Shown here: piece after piece, positions 24,557 through 32,955 of the stretch
How the letters are laid out: every line of letters begins with the position of its first letter
Position numbering within the stretch: the stretch's first letter is position 1
NCBI GenBank assembly: GCA_017557195.1
Contig: JAFZAL010000150.1
Coordinates: forward strand, 1-37,994
Origin: Thermoguttaceae bacterium
GTDB taxonomy: Bacteria; Planctomycetota; Planctomycetia; Pirellulales; Thermoguttaceae
Reading direction: 5' to 3'
DNA length: 37,994 nt
The notes under the pieces: generated by a model
What the model saw: only the letters and a program-made list of their open reading frames with translations
Databases searched by the model: none
What the model was told of the DNA's origin: nothing
Made by a program: the position numbers and the translations under genes

Positions 24557-25822
24557 CTACTTCTTTTTCCTTGGTTTTTTCTTCATTTCCTGTTCAGTCT
24601 GAAGATAACCCAGTTGATACAAAATCCAAAGCAAGGAGTCGGCAATGTTAATTGGGTCAATTGACGTTAACGAATAGTCTTCCTTTGGAGAACGCCCCAG
24701 AGCTGACATGCCAAAGTATTGACAAGTTTCAAAATTGCCTTCAGCAACGGAGATAATGGAGTTGAGCTCTTTACTGATAATGTATTTACGAATCGCATCA
24801 GAAGTCTTTTTAGCGGCAACTTCGTCAAATCCGTTGCTGTGAACGTGATCTTCAAAAACGGATTGATCCAACCCGTCAATGTTTCGGAGCAAGTCAAATT
24901 TCGAAATCGTTACAGCCAACGGCGCTTTGATTCTTTTGTTAACATACTTACTGTTCTGCCTTTCAATTGTTTGCTTCAGAACGGCGATTGTGTCGTACTC
25001 ATCCTGAACTGACGACGGGCTATACTCCATTTTAATATCGTTGCGAATATTCTTATACGAAAGCGGGTCAATCAGGGCGATAATTCCAGCAGCGCGGGAA
25101 AAATAGCGGCTATACAAATCCTGAGTCACAGGAGACGTAGAATCTTCGCCAGCGGCGTCGAAGAAAACAAGGTCAATCGGACGATGGGTGGCAAACGGAT
25201 GCAGCAGTCTTTGTTTAAGGCTGAACCGCGTCAGATTAAGACGATAAATCAGAGGAATGCGGATATCGATATTGGTCTGAGCAGAAAGCGTTGCCATAAC
25301 CGCCTTGGGATTGTCGCCGAACAAATTGTTTCCGTATCGTTCTTTATACAATTCGTCTGAATAAATCGTTCGCAGGGTTCGCGTTGAAAACGTTTCCTGC
25401 GTTGACAGGTTAAGCCCGACTTCCTGCGAGTAACGATTCTTCAAAGCGTCAATCAGCACTCCGAAAAAATTGCTTTTCCCGGATGAACGAAAACCTGTAA
25501 CCGCAATAACGCTGCTTTTCAGTCTGTTATGGGCAAGCTGAACCGGAAGCTGCATGTGACAGTGCGGACAGATTCGGTATTTGACCTCTGTATCGTTGGC
25601 AAGAGAGGGATGCCAAAAACAGCGCAGAAATTTATTGAAAGTTCCAGTAACTTCTTCTACAGGAGCCATAAGGACCTCGCTGTCAAGATTGAGAAATTTC
25701 TGAACTACTGGATCGTTGACCCGTTCGTTGGAGGAAATGACGCGTAATGGAGCGTGCCCGAGATGGAACTCTCTAAAGCAAAACGGACACAACACTTTTG
25801 AAAACGGGAGTGTAAGCGGCAT
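24557..25822 (-). CDS. Soluble zinc-ribbon TRAFAC-type GTPase
   Basis: This is a 421-residue protein from the ATG at 25822; a TTG at 25867 in frame would add 15 hydrophobic residues and could be the true start. A split zinc-binding module (C12/C15 and C85/C88) precedes a GTPase domain with G1 GFRSSGKS (110-117), G3 DAAGE (222-226) and G4 SKFD (307-310). The C-terminal tail is rich in lysine. It lacks the membrane helices of the second GTPase of the cluster. The two may form a pair, one cytosolic and one membrane-bound. Function is inferred only from family and position. Confidence 0.75.
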   Translation of the reverse strand: MPLTLPFSKVLCPFCFREFHLGHAPLRVISSNERVNDPVVQKFLNLDSEVLMAPVEEVTGTFNKFLRCFWHPSLANDTEVKYRICPHCHMQLPVQLAHNRLKSSVIAVTGFRSSGKSNFFGVLIDALKNRYSQEVGLNLSTQETFSTRTLRTIYSDELYKERYGNNLFGDNPKAVMATLSAQTNIDIRIPLIYRLNLTRFSLKQRLLHPFATHRPIDLVFFDAAGEDSTSPVTQDLYSRYFSRAAGIIALIDPLSYKNIRNDIKMEYSPSSVQDEYDTIAVLKQTIERQNSKYVNKRIKAPLAVTISKFDLLRNIDGLDQSVFEDHVHSNGFDEVAAKKTSDAIRKYIISKELNSIISVAEGNFETCQYFGMSALGRSPKEDYSLTSIDPINIADSLLWILYQLGYLQTEQEMKKKPRKKK

Positions 25823-25918
25823 GGGATTGATGATAAAAAATGTTAAAGGTAAAACGGCAACTGCCAAGCATTTAACCGTGAAAATGAACGAGTTTTATCG
25901 GAACGGATTCCGCGCCAG

Positions 25919-27253
25919 TTATTCCAGGTCAAAGTTTCGTTGTATTGTCACTCGGCATTTATCCGACTGTCCGGATGAATAATAAACCTTGTTTCCAACT
26001 GTTACTGCGTTAAAAATAACAACATACAGTTTGGAAGAAAAGCTGAATTTTTTTCTTATTGGGTGATTAACGTTTCTGTGTTCCGCTACAATGCGAGGAA
26101 TTCCCAACTGCGTATCATTCACGTTTCGAGCATAGCGGTCGCGGCGTGCAACGATATAAATATGAGAAATATTCGTATCTTCTGACCAATAGGGAATCAG
26201 GACAACTTCTTTTGAATCCGTATCAAAATAAGCGCCTAACAATTTGGCTTCGTCCGGTCCGCCAACGACTGCAGGAACGCCCCATTCATACCAGTTGTCA
26301 TGTTTAACGGCTGGGGTTATCGTATACGTTTGATATTTGTCGCTGTTCTGAGGTCTGTTCCACTGCGCGGTTCTCGCCGCAGCGTCAATCGCAGGATTGA
26401 CTCCTGGAATATTCGACAGAGATTCTCCATATTGATCAATGTCGCTATGCCAGGTAAATTGACCTGGAGTTGTTCGTTTTTTGTTGTCCGTCCAAAAAAG
26501 AATTGTCTCGAGGTTTGAATTTTGATTCCATTCCAGACATGTTGTATTATGATTTTGAATCAAATTTAACTGAATCGGCTTGTTCTCACGTTCCAGAGGC
26601 TTCCAAAATTCATTGTTATAACAGATTTCATCAGGGAAGTCGTCTGGAATTTGTCCGCTTGCCAATATATTCACAATCGAATTAGCCGGTTGAGTTTTTA
26701 AAAATGGACAATTCACGTTCATAAGCCATTTCCCCAAACGAGTCAATGCCTGTTTGGGATTTGGTTCTGACGTTCTCTTCATGGAAAGCGTTGGCAATAA
26801 CTTCCAGCTGTCGCCAATTTGAACAATGTTTGACCAGCTCCAGTTATCATAAATAAACCCGCAGCTGTCGAGTCGAATGACCATGTCACACAAAGCTGAA
26901 ACAAACGATTCGCCCTGTGAAGAGGGGAATTTATCCATCAGCTCGGCGTCGTCCAACGTTAAAACAGCCGCCAGAAGGTTGTTAATAATCGCAACTTCCT
27001 TGCACTCAACGCCAAAATAATTTTTGACATTAAGCGACCAGTCCTTCCATAATTGAAATGTTTCCCGATCCGTCTGATTGGAAAGAACCAGCCAAACAGA
27101 ACGAACGATTTCTTTGGGAGAGCTGAATTCATCGACTGTTTCAGTAATGTGTTCCTCGGCAGTATAAAAAGCCTGTTTTGAAAATGACTTTATTGCAGTA
27201 ATTTTCTTCAATTGTCTGCCGGAAGGAAACTTTAGCGTTGTTAATGCTGCCAT
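25919..27253 (-). CDS. Hypothetical protein, probable pseudokinase plus beta-rich domain
   Basis: I do not recognise the full-length family. Residues 110-160 of the 444 look like the catalytic-loop region of a Ser/Thr kinase: a helix (FVSALCDMVIRLDSCGFI) followed by YDNWSWSNIV (135-144) in the place of HRDLKPENIL, and WKLLPTLS in the place of the VKLIDFG strand. The catalytic Asp reads Asn and the DFG Asp reads Pro, so catalysis would be lost. From about residue 280 a beta-rich region of unknown type follows. The first ATG is used; a TTG at 27286 would add 11 residues. No Shine-Dalgarno is visible. It is the fourth gene of the cluster, between the AAA+ and the GTPase. Confidence 0.6.
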   Translation of the reverse strand: MAALTTLKFPSGRQLKKITAIKSFSKQAFYTAEEHITETVDEFSSPKEIVRSVWLVLSNQTDRETFQLWKDWSLNVKNYFGVECKEVAIINNLLAAVLTLDDAELMDKFPSSQGESFVSALCDMVIRLDSCGFIYDNWSWSNIVQIGDSWKLLPTLSMKRTSEPNPKQALTRLGKWLMNVNCPFLKTQPANSIVNILASGQIPDDFPDEICYNNEFWKPLERENKPIQLNLIQNHNTTCLEWNQNSNLETILFWTDNKKRTTPGQFTWHSDIDQYGESLSNIPGVNPAIDAAARTAQWNRPQNSDKYQTYTITPAVKHDNWYEWGVPAVVGGPDEAKLLGAYFDTDSKEVVLIPYWSEDTNISHIYIVARRDRYARNVNDTQLGIPRIVAEHRNVNHPIRKKFSFSSKLYVVIFNAVTVGNKVYYSSGQSDKCRVTIQRNFDLE

Positions 27254-27322
27254 AATATCAAGTCTGTGAAAAATACAAAGCGTCAAAACTGATCAAATTC
27301 CGAAACGTTATGTATTTATCCA

Positions 27323-29143
27323 TTAATCAATCGTCAGTTTATTATCTTTGAAATCCAGTGTCAATGTTGTTCCAGCAGCCGGAGCGTTATCGAAAACCCA
27401 GCCTGCCAGAGGTTGTTCAATATTCTCTTCCATTTGTACGCGAATGCGTCGCCCGCCGTAAAGCAGATTGCCTCGTTGTTTCATGATTTCGATAATCCAT
27501 TGGCACAGCGTCGATTCTTCCGCCTTCTGTGTTACGGAACCGTCGGCGGTTTTGTACGCCAATTTAAAACCATGACTGCCTGCGGATTTCTCCAGATTAT
27601 TCATGAACTTTTTGAAAATGCCTTTGATGTGCGTTGGACGCAAAAGATCAAATCCTAAAATATTATTGCCAAGTCGGTTGAATATTTCCGGACGTCCCAG
27701 CTTTTCGACAAAATGTTTTTGAACTTCTGAATAAAAGTGCCGGCGAACGTCTTCGTAAGCGGGCGATTCGTCTGAGACGTTTTCCATGCCCTCAATATTG
27801 AGCAAAGACTCCGCTCCGATATTACTGGTGAAAATAATAATCGACTGGTTAAAGTAAACCGTCAGACCTTTGCCGTCCGTCAGACGGCCGTCTTCGAGAA
27901 TCTGGAGAAATTTATCCAGAACCGCGCCGTTGGCCTTTTCGATTTCGTCAAACAGAAGGATGCTGAACGGATTCTCTCGAACGTAGTTTGTCAGCTGACC
28001 GCCTTCTTCGTACCCGACGTAACCGGGAGGCGAGCCGGTAAGTTTTTCTGCCGCATGCTTTTCGGCGTACTCGCTCATATCGAAACGGTGCATGCGGTTT
28101 TCATCGCCAAAAATCTGCTGAGCCAACGCTTTTGCCAGCTCTGTTTTTCCAACGCCCGTCGGTCCGACAAAGAAGAAAACGCCTTTCGGCTTTCCCCCTC
28201 CGGATCCGGAAGACGGCGACATGGTAATTCCAACGTTTGCCAGCTTGAGCATGTTGACGATTCTGCTGACCGCGTTGTCCTGACCAATAACCCGCTTGGA
28301 AATTTCTGAATAGGCGTCGCGAATCTTTTCCCGATTGAATTCCTCCCATGGGTCGTCCATAGCGCCGTATCGATAGTAGAAAATCAGGTCTTTCATCTCC
28401 TGAACGCTGCTGCAAAACCGATGTTCGCTTTTGGCGGTTCGAGAAATGGAAATCATGTCGGAAATAGTCAGATCTTCTGTATTGTCAATAAACGCCTGAC
28501 AAATTGCCTTCTGTTCCGATTCGCTGACGTCTTCCTTTACAAACTTGTCGAAATTCAGTGTAATAAACGCTTCACGCTGCTGCGTTTCAGGTCGCGGAAT
28601 GCGAATGAGCGCCAACGATGGGTGATCCTGATAAAACCAGGACGGCAGCGCCTGCAAGGACGATGCGATAAAAATCATGCAGTTGCGGCGTCCAGACAGC
28701 TCTTCAATTGGCAATTCGCTGTTTTCTTTGAGCTTTTCCGGTGCAATGCGTTGAGCCTGGGTAAACGTCTTTTTCAAAAGAATCAGTTCTTTTCGTTCCG
28801 ACTCGGATTGCTGCTGCGGGTTGCCGGACATGCGGTCTGAATATTCAAACACAACAGCGACAGGGTGTTCTTTCTGACTAATCAGATGCCGACGAATGTT
28901 TTCAACGTTATCAACGGCGCGAAAAAGGTTCGCAGCAGATTCTGGAAAAATGCGTCCTTTTTCTGCAATATCGTAATGAATTACGCCTGAATACCCTCGA
29001 TCGTGGAAGTACGTGTTTAAACATTCATCCAGCGGATCATATCCTTCTTTATGTTCATAACGGTCTTCAACGTTCCCGTAAAGCAAAACGTGTTTGCCTC
29101 GGCGAAGCTGTTTATCCAGTTCTGTCATCCATTCAGTTTGCAT
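27323..29143 (-). CDS. AAA+ ATPase, ClpB-D2-like with inactive N-terminal module
   Basis: This is a 606-residue protein. Residues 285-605 are a complete ClpA/ClpB D2-type AAA+ module: Walker A GPTGVGKT (327-334), pore loop GYVGYEEGG (374-382), Walker B ILLFDE (395-400), sensor-1 TSN (439-441), and a C-terminal small domain with YGGRRI near the sensor-2 position. Residues 1-270 read like another AAA fold (KHVLLYGNVEDRY where a P-loop should be, VAVVFEYSDRM like Walker B) but lack GK[ST], so this half is probably non-catalytic. There is no ClpB N domain or M domain. It likely remodels a specific partner rather than general aggregates. Cluster partners are the obvious candidates. Confidence 0.85.
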   Translation of the reverse strand: MQTEWMTELDKQLRRGKHVLLYGNVEDRYEHKEGYDPLDECLNTYFHDRGYSGVIHYDIAEKGRIFPESAANLFRAVDNVENIRRHLISQKEHPVAVVFEYSDRMSGNPQQQSESERKELILLKKTFTQAQRIAPEKLKENSELPIEELSGRRNCMIFIASSLQALPSWFYQDHPSLALIRIPRPETQQREAFITLNFDKFVKEDVSESEQKAICQAFIDNTEDLTISDMISISRTAKSEHRFCSSVQEMKDLIFYYRYGAMDDPWEEFNREKIRDAYSEISKRVIGQDNAVSRIVNMLKLANVGITMSPSSGSGGGKPKGVFFFVGPTGVGKTELAKALAQQIFGDENRMHRFDMSEYAEKHAAEKLTGSPPGYVGYEEGGQLTNYVRENPFSILLFDEIEKANGAVLDKFLQILEDGRLTDGKGLTVYFNQSIIIFTSNIGAESLLNIEGMENVSDESPAYEDVRRHFYSEVQKHFVEKLGRPEIFNRLGNNILGFDLLRPTHIKGIFKKFMNNLEKSAGSHGFKLAYKTADGSVTQKAEESTLCQWIIEIMKQRGNLLYGGRRIRVQMEENIEQPLAGWVFDNAPAAGTTLTLDFKDNKLTID

Positions 29144-29257
29144 GGCTTTTTCAAATTGGTAAAAGAGTAATGTTCCTGGGGAGCGGACATTGTCTGCGAT
29201 AAATCTTTTTTGGCGGGTAGCGCCCGCCCCCCGTAATTAGCACCCGTCTCCGTAATG

Positions 29258-30877
29258 TTAATCCAGATCCAGGGCGCGGTGTTGGCCTGCCGACTGCGTC
29301 CTTTCAAGTTCTTCCGCCGGATTGCTGTCGTCTGGAATACTGTCAGCGTTCTTGCGAATCTTGTCAGGATTTCCTCCCCAGTCTGGATCGGATATTAAAA
29401 TACCGTACGGCTTGAGCGCGGCGGCAATATCCATGACAGTCTGTTTTCCGGTGTCGTTTTCCACTACAGGGCGTCCTTCAATCCGATTGTGTTTGACGTC
29501 GTATCCGTCAAATTTATAATTAACGAGTTCATTAGCGGCTTGCGGAACGGTAATGGTGATTCGCCTTCGTTGTCCGCTGTTTTGCGTATGAGGAACAACT
29601 TTAATAACCGTGTCAGACGCTGCGTCAGACTTGCTGGAAAGAGACTGAATGTCAAAACCCAGCTTAGGCAGTTCCATTTTCATTGCATCTACAATGTATT
29701 GTCGACGTTCTTCAGCCTGCTGTTTGAGCCCGGCTTGAGTGAGCATGTTGGTATAGGCTTCATTCCACGACTCTATGTCGGATTCCATCGTTTGAAATAA
29801 TCCTTGAGCAAGGTTTGTCTTAAAGGTTTCAAGCGTCCGTCTGAGGTTGGACAAAACGTTGCCTGACCATCGTTTGACAATTTCGTTGTCTGCCAATTCC
29901 AGCCGTTGAGTCAGTTCATCGAGTTTGGGTTCAAACTTTCTGCGATTCATTTCTCTTTCCGCTTCCAGTTCCGCTTCCTGACGCATTTTCACTTTGACAG
30001 CGGCTTTATGCTGTTCAAAGGCGTTTTGGAATCGGGACAACGCTCCCGGTTGTGACGCGGAAAAAATAAACGATTCAATTCTCTTCAACTCGGAGTAGCC
30101 TGCGAGATCGTATTTTTTAGCCAATTCAGGACTGACTGGCAGCGAATTCCACAGTGAGCTGATAACGCTTCTGGCTTTCACGATCTCTTGAACAGATTTG
30201 ATTCTGTTCATTAAATCAATTGTCCAGTTGGAAACATCAGCTTTAATTACCGGGAACGTCTCTATTGTAGACGAGTTAATGCGATTTTGAAATTCTTTCA
30301 GTTTAGCCAGTTCCGGTTCCGATGGAACGTCTGACTGCGACTGAATCATCTTTCGAGTCTGTTCCATTTGAGCCAGCAGCTCCGATCGTTCCTGCTGGGA
30401 ACTGACGGCTGCGTCTTGACGGGTTGAAATAACTTTGACAGCCTTGTCCAAACTTTGGCTCAGTTCGAGGGCTTTTTCCAGGGGCAGGCTTGAACTGAAC
30501 TGGGAAACAATTTGATTAACGTCGTCAATGGCGCGCGCTGCCCAGCTATCGTTCATAAACGGCAGCTGTGAAACCTGATTGCAATACTGGGTCGCCTGAT
30601 TCATTTGAGAACGCAGTTTATTACACTCTTCAATGCGTCGATTCTCCAGACGCTGCAAACGGATTTCGTTTTGTTGGCGCTGGTATTCCTGATAGCGTTC
30701 GACGCCTTTAGCAGCCAATTTACCGCCAGCAACGGTTCCTTTTACCAGAACTTTTCCTGCGTAATACGTTAAAATCGCCGCGCCGACCGGAATCGCTAAA
30801 GCTGCCAAAATTGCCGCCCCAACAACTTCGCCGCCGTCGCCGCTGACAGATGTCGATGAATTTTTGCTTCCGCTCAT
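29258..30877 (-). CDS. Membrane-anchored coiled-coil protein
   Basis: This 539-residue protein was not recognised as a known family. A Gly/Ser-rich start is followed by a hydrophobic, glycine-zipper-like segment (about 17-45), then long helical, Glu/Arg/Gln-rich regions compatible with coiled coils (about 58-100 and 280-345). The C-terminal ~120 residues form a compact alpha/beta region (RRRITITVPQAANELVNYKF, then GKQTVMDIAAALKPYGI), and the end is acidic. It could be the scaffold or membrane receptor of the cluster. It starts 66 bp after the radical SAM gene and ends 114 bp before the AAA+ gene. A GGCGGG/CCCGCC hairpin (29212-29228) lies in the second gap. Confidence 0.7.
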   Translation of the reverse strand: MSGSKNSSTSVSGDGGEVVGAAILAALAIPVGAAILTYYAGKVLVKGTVAGGKLAAKGVERYQEYQRQQNEIRLQRLENRRIEECNKLRSQMNQATQYCNQVSQLPFMNDSWAARAIDDVNQIVSQFSSSLPLEKALELSQSLDKAVKVISTRQDAAVSSQQERSELLAQMEQTRKMIQSQSDVPSEPELAKLKEFQNRINSSTIETFPVIKADVSNWTIDLMNRIKSVQEIVKARSVISSLWNSLPVSPELAKKYDLAGYSELKRIESFIFSASQPGALSRFQNAFEQHKAAVKVKMRQEAELEAEREMNRRKFEPKLDELTQRLELADNEIVKRWSGNVLSNLRRTLETFKTNLAQGLFQTMESDIESWNEAYTNMLTQAGLKQQAEERRQYIVDAMKMELPKLGFDIQSLSSKSDAASDTVIKVVPHTQNSGQRRRITITVPQAANELVNYKFDGYDVKHNRIEGRPVVENDTGKQTVMDIAAALKPYGILISDPDWGGNPDKIRKNADSIPDDSNPAEELERTQSAGQHRALDLD

Positions 30878-30943
30878 GGTTAGTTAATTTGCTGATTGTG
30901 AAAAAAACTCGTTTTTGAAATTGAGTTTTCGGAAAACTCCCGA

Positions 30944-31570
30944 CTACTCAACGTTGACGCCTTGTTGTTCCATCAATTTCTGGAAATTTTCCTTAAAATT
31001 CAAAGGAGGAATTCCCGCCCATTGAATAACGTCGTTCTCGTCAAATTCGAATTCCAGCCCCTGCCCAGGTTCGTTGATTCGGCTTTCCCACGTCTTGTAC
31101 CGCGGAGTGAGAAAGTAAACCCGTTGGTTGGCTGACCCGCGCCAAAGCAGGTTGGCGTATTGCGACTCAATAAACGGACCGTCGATCAGGATGTCTATAT
31201 TAGAAACGAATTTTTGATGAGATTGTAACCCATTTTTTTGTAATTCTTCAAAAACATATCCTGTATAGCTCATAAACGAAGGATCGTTATTCCTTCGGCG
31301 TCGGAGTTCTTCAATCAACTCCGTCAGCGCCTCCGCCTGATCCATCGGTTCGCCGCCGCTGAAGGTGAATCCCTCCAGGTCGGACGAGGCGTCGAACTTC
31401 TCCGCCAGCTCCTTGACGTCCATTTCGATTCCGCCGTTGTAGTCTCGCATTTCCGGAGACGTACAGCCCGGACACCGTTGAGAGCACCCCTGCACCCAAA
31501 CAACGCCCCGAACTCCCGGTCCGAGGGTTGAGCAATGCAACGAATATCGAGCAAGACGTATGGTAGTCAT
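30944..31570 (-). CDS. Radical SAM activase-like 4Fe-4S protein
   Basis: This 208-residue protein resembles the small NrdG/PflA-type radical SAM proteins. These use SAM and a [4Fe-4S] cluster to generate a 5'-deoxyadenosyl radical, classically on a glycyl-radical enzyme. The CX3CX2C cluster motif is at residues 29-36 (CSQRCPGC), and the SAM-binding GGEP is at 72-75 in FTFSGGEPMD. No glycyl-radical enzyme gene is adjacent; the neighbours are the coiled-coil and AAA+ genes. The ATG at 31570 is used; a TTG two codons upstream is also possible. It is the first gene of the cluster and could modify a partner protein in it. Confidence 0.85.
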   Translation of the reverse strand: MTTIRLARYSLHCSTLGPGVRGVVWVQGCSQRCPGCTSPEMRDYNGGIEMDVKELAEKFDASSDLEGFTFSGGEPMDQAEALTELIEELRRRRNNDPSFMSYTGYVFEELQKNGLQSHQKFVSNIDILIDGPFIESQYANLLWRGSANQRVYFLTPRYKTWESRINEPGQGLEFEFDENDVIQWAGIPPLNFKENFQKLMEQQGVNVE

Positions 31571-31710
31571 AGGCAATATGGTTTGTCAGATTAAATCCTG
31601 AAAATGGCGTTTTGTATTCGTTATCCTACTTTCTAATATACTCGATTTACAGAACCTAAATGACAAAATATGCTCTGAAATTTTACGTTTTTTGAAAAAA
31701 ATATTAAAAA
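31571..31710. other. Intergenic region upstream of the seven-gene cluster
   Basis: This AT-rich 140-bp gap separates the cluster from the same-strand dehydrogenase gene. On the minus strand there is a TATATT but no -35 at proper distance, and no terminator was seen. The cluster promoter is not pinned down. Confidence 0.4.
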
Positions 31711-32466
31711 TCAGAAAAATTTCTTCATCAGCCATGTAAAGAATTTGTATCTCAACGAGGGGACGTACACGACTTTTCTGGGATGTTTTTTAATCGTCTC
31801 CAGCGACTTTTTAGTAAGCCATTCCAGATCCAGCCACATGAATCCTGGAATCTTTTTGTAGCTTTCCGTGGCGGGAAGCATTTCTTTGGTTGTGTAGAAG
31901 TCCGTCTTGACGTATCCGGGGCAGAGAGCTTGAGCGCGAACGCCCGTCTTTGCCAAGTCCCAGGCGAAATTTCTGGTAAACGACAGAATAAACTGTTTGG
32001 TTGACGTGTAGTTCGCCGCGCCGGGATACGAGCCGAAAGCCGCACAGGACGCCAAATTAATAATGTATCCCTTGCCGTTGGCTTTCATGACCTCCGCCGC
32101 CGCGCGGGAAAGACGAACGGTCGCAATGCAGTGGACGGTAATCATGCCGGTCGTGAAATCCGGGTCGACGTCTGGATAGAGCTTATCCCAGCCCCCGCCG
32201 TATCCAGCGGAGTTGATAAGAAACTCCAAGTCCGGCGTCTGAGCGATTTTCTCTTCCAGACGGCGAATGTCGTCCAGCTGGCTTAAATCCGCCAGAAAGA
32301 CTTCCGCGCTGACGTTAAACTGCGATTCCAGCTCCTCTTTGACTTCGTTGAGCAAACTCTCGCGTCGAGCGACCAGAATCATATTGTATCCTTCCGCCGC
32401 AAGGCGACGGGCAAACGAGCGTCCAATTCCGCTGGACGCGCCGGTAATAATTGCTGTTTTGGACAT
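31711..32466 (-). CDS. Short-chain dehydrogenase/reductase
   Basis: This 251-residue classical SDR is a cytoplasmic NAD(P)(H)-dependent oxidoreductase. It has the Rossmann motif TGASSGIG (8-15), ARR after the second strand (suggesting NADPH preference), the NSAG motif, the catalytic Ser in LASCAAF, and the YxxxK pair in YTSTK. The C-terminal tail is basic and hydrophobic (KFFTWLMKKFF), which could touch the membrane. The substrate is unknown. It precedes the seven-gene cluster on the same strand with a 140-bp gap. I see no functional link and treat it as separate. Confidence 0.93.
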   Translation of the reverse strand: MSKTAIITGASSGIGRSFARRLAAEGYNMILVARRESLLNEVKEELESQFNVSAEVFLADLSQLDDIRRLEEKIAQTPDLEFLINSAGYGGGWDKLYPDVDPDFTTGMITVHCIATVRLSRAAAEVMKANGKGYIINLASCAAFGSYPGAANYTSTKQFILSFTRNFAWDLAKTGVRAQALCPGYVKTDFYTTKEMLPATESYKKIPGFMWLDLEWLTKKSLETIKKHPRKVVYVPSLRYKFFTWLMKKFF

Positions 32467-32562
32467 GATAGGGGATAGGAAATAGGGAGTAGGGAATAGG
32501 AAGTAGGGGATGACTTGCGGGGAGAAGTCTGCTCCTCACTCCTAACTCCTCACACCTAACTA
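32467..32562. repeat. Heptanucleotide element with AGGGAAT/CTCCTAA arms
   Basis: Tandem degenerate 7-mers (AGGGGAT, AGGAAAT, AGGGAGT, AGGGAAT) at 32470-32510 and CTCCTCA, CTCCTAA, CTCCTCA, CACCTAA at 32532-32561 form loosely complementary arms. The rest of this 489-bp intergenic region (32563-32955) is AT-rich. It holds a possible promoter TTGAAA (32695-32700), 16 bp, TATAAA (32717-32722) towards the hyd genes, and no convincing gene. Confidence 0.7.
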
Positions 32563-32955
32563 TAAAAACAATAGACTTTATTTTGACAATATTAATATAC
32601 ATCTTACCCCAAAAATCATTCTTTGCAAGGGTCGGGGAATTATTTTTAAAATTTTTTGAAAAGTTACCCAAATTATTCGCCCCCCGTATTGCATTTGAAA
32701 AAAAAACTGATATACTTATAAATAAAATTTTATCGATTGAGAATGAAATATTGTATGCCGGGAGAGCTGAGAACCGAGAAACAGTTATTTTAACGGGGAA
32801 AGATTTGAGCGCAAGCGCAATTCAAAACCGTTTGTTTCGGACTGCTTTTTACAGATTGGTAATCTATGACAAGCTTGTTTTTAGCTCGTAACATTTTTAC
32901 AGTAGTTTTCAATTGAGTTCGGTATTCCACTAATCTTTAATGGAGCACAGTAACA

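Noticed and set aside
29212..29228. GC hairpin between the coiled-coil and AAA+ genes as a terminator
   Set aside because: On the transcribed strand it is followed by A residues, not a U-run; it may be a stability or attenuation element at most.
32583..32891. A 102-residue open frame upstream of hydC
   Set aside because: It lies in AT-rich intergenic DNA, has no ribosome-binding site and no recognisable domain, and overlaps the likely hyd promoter region.
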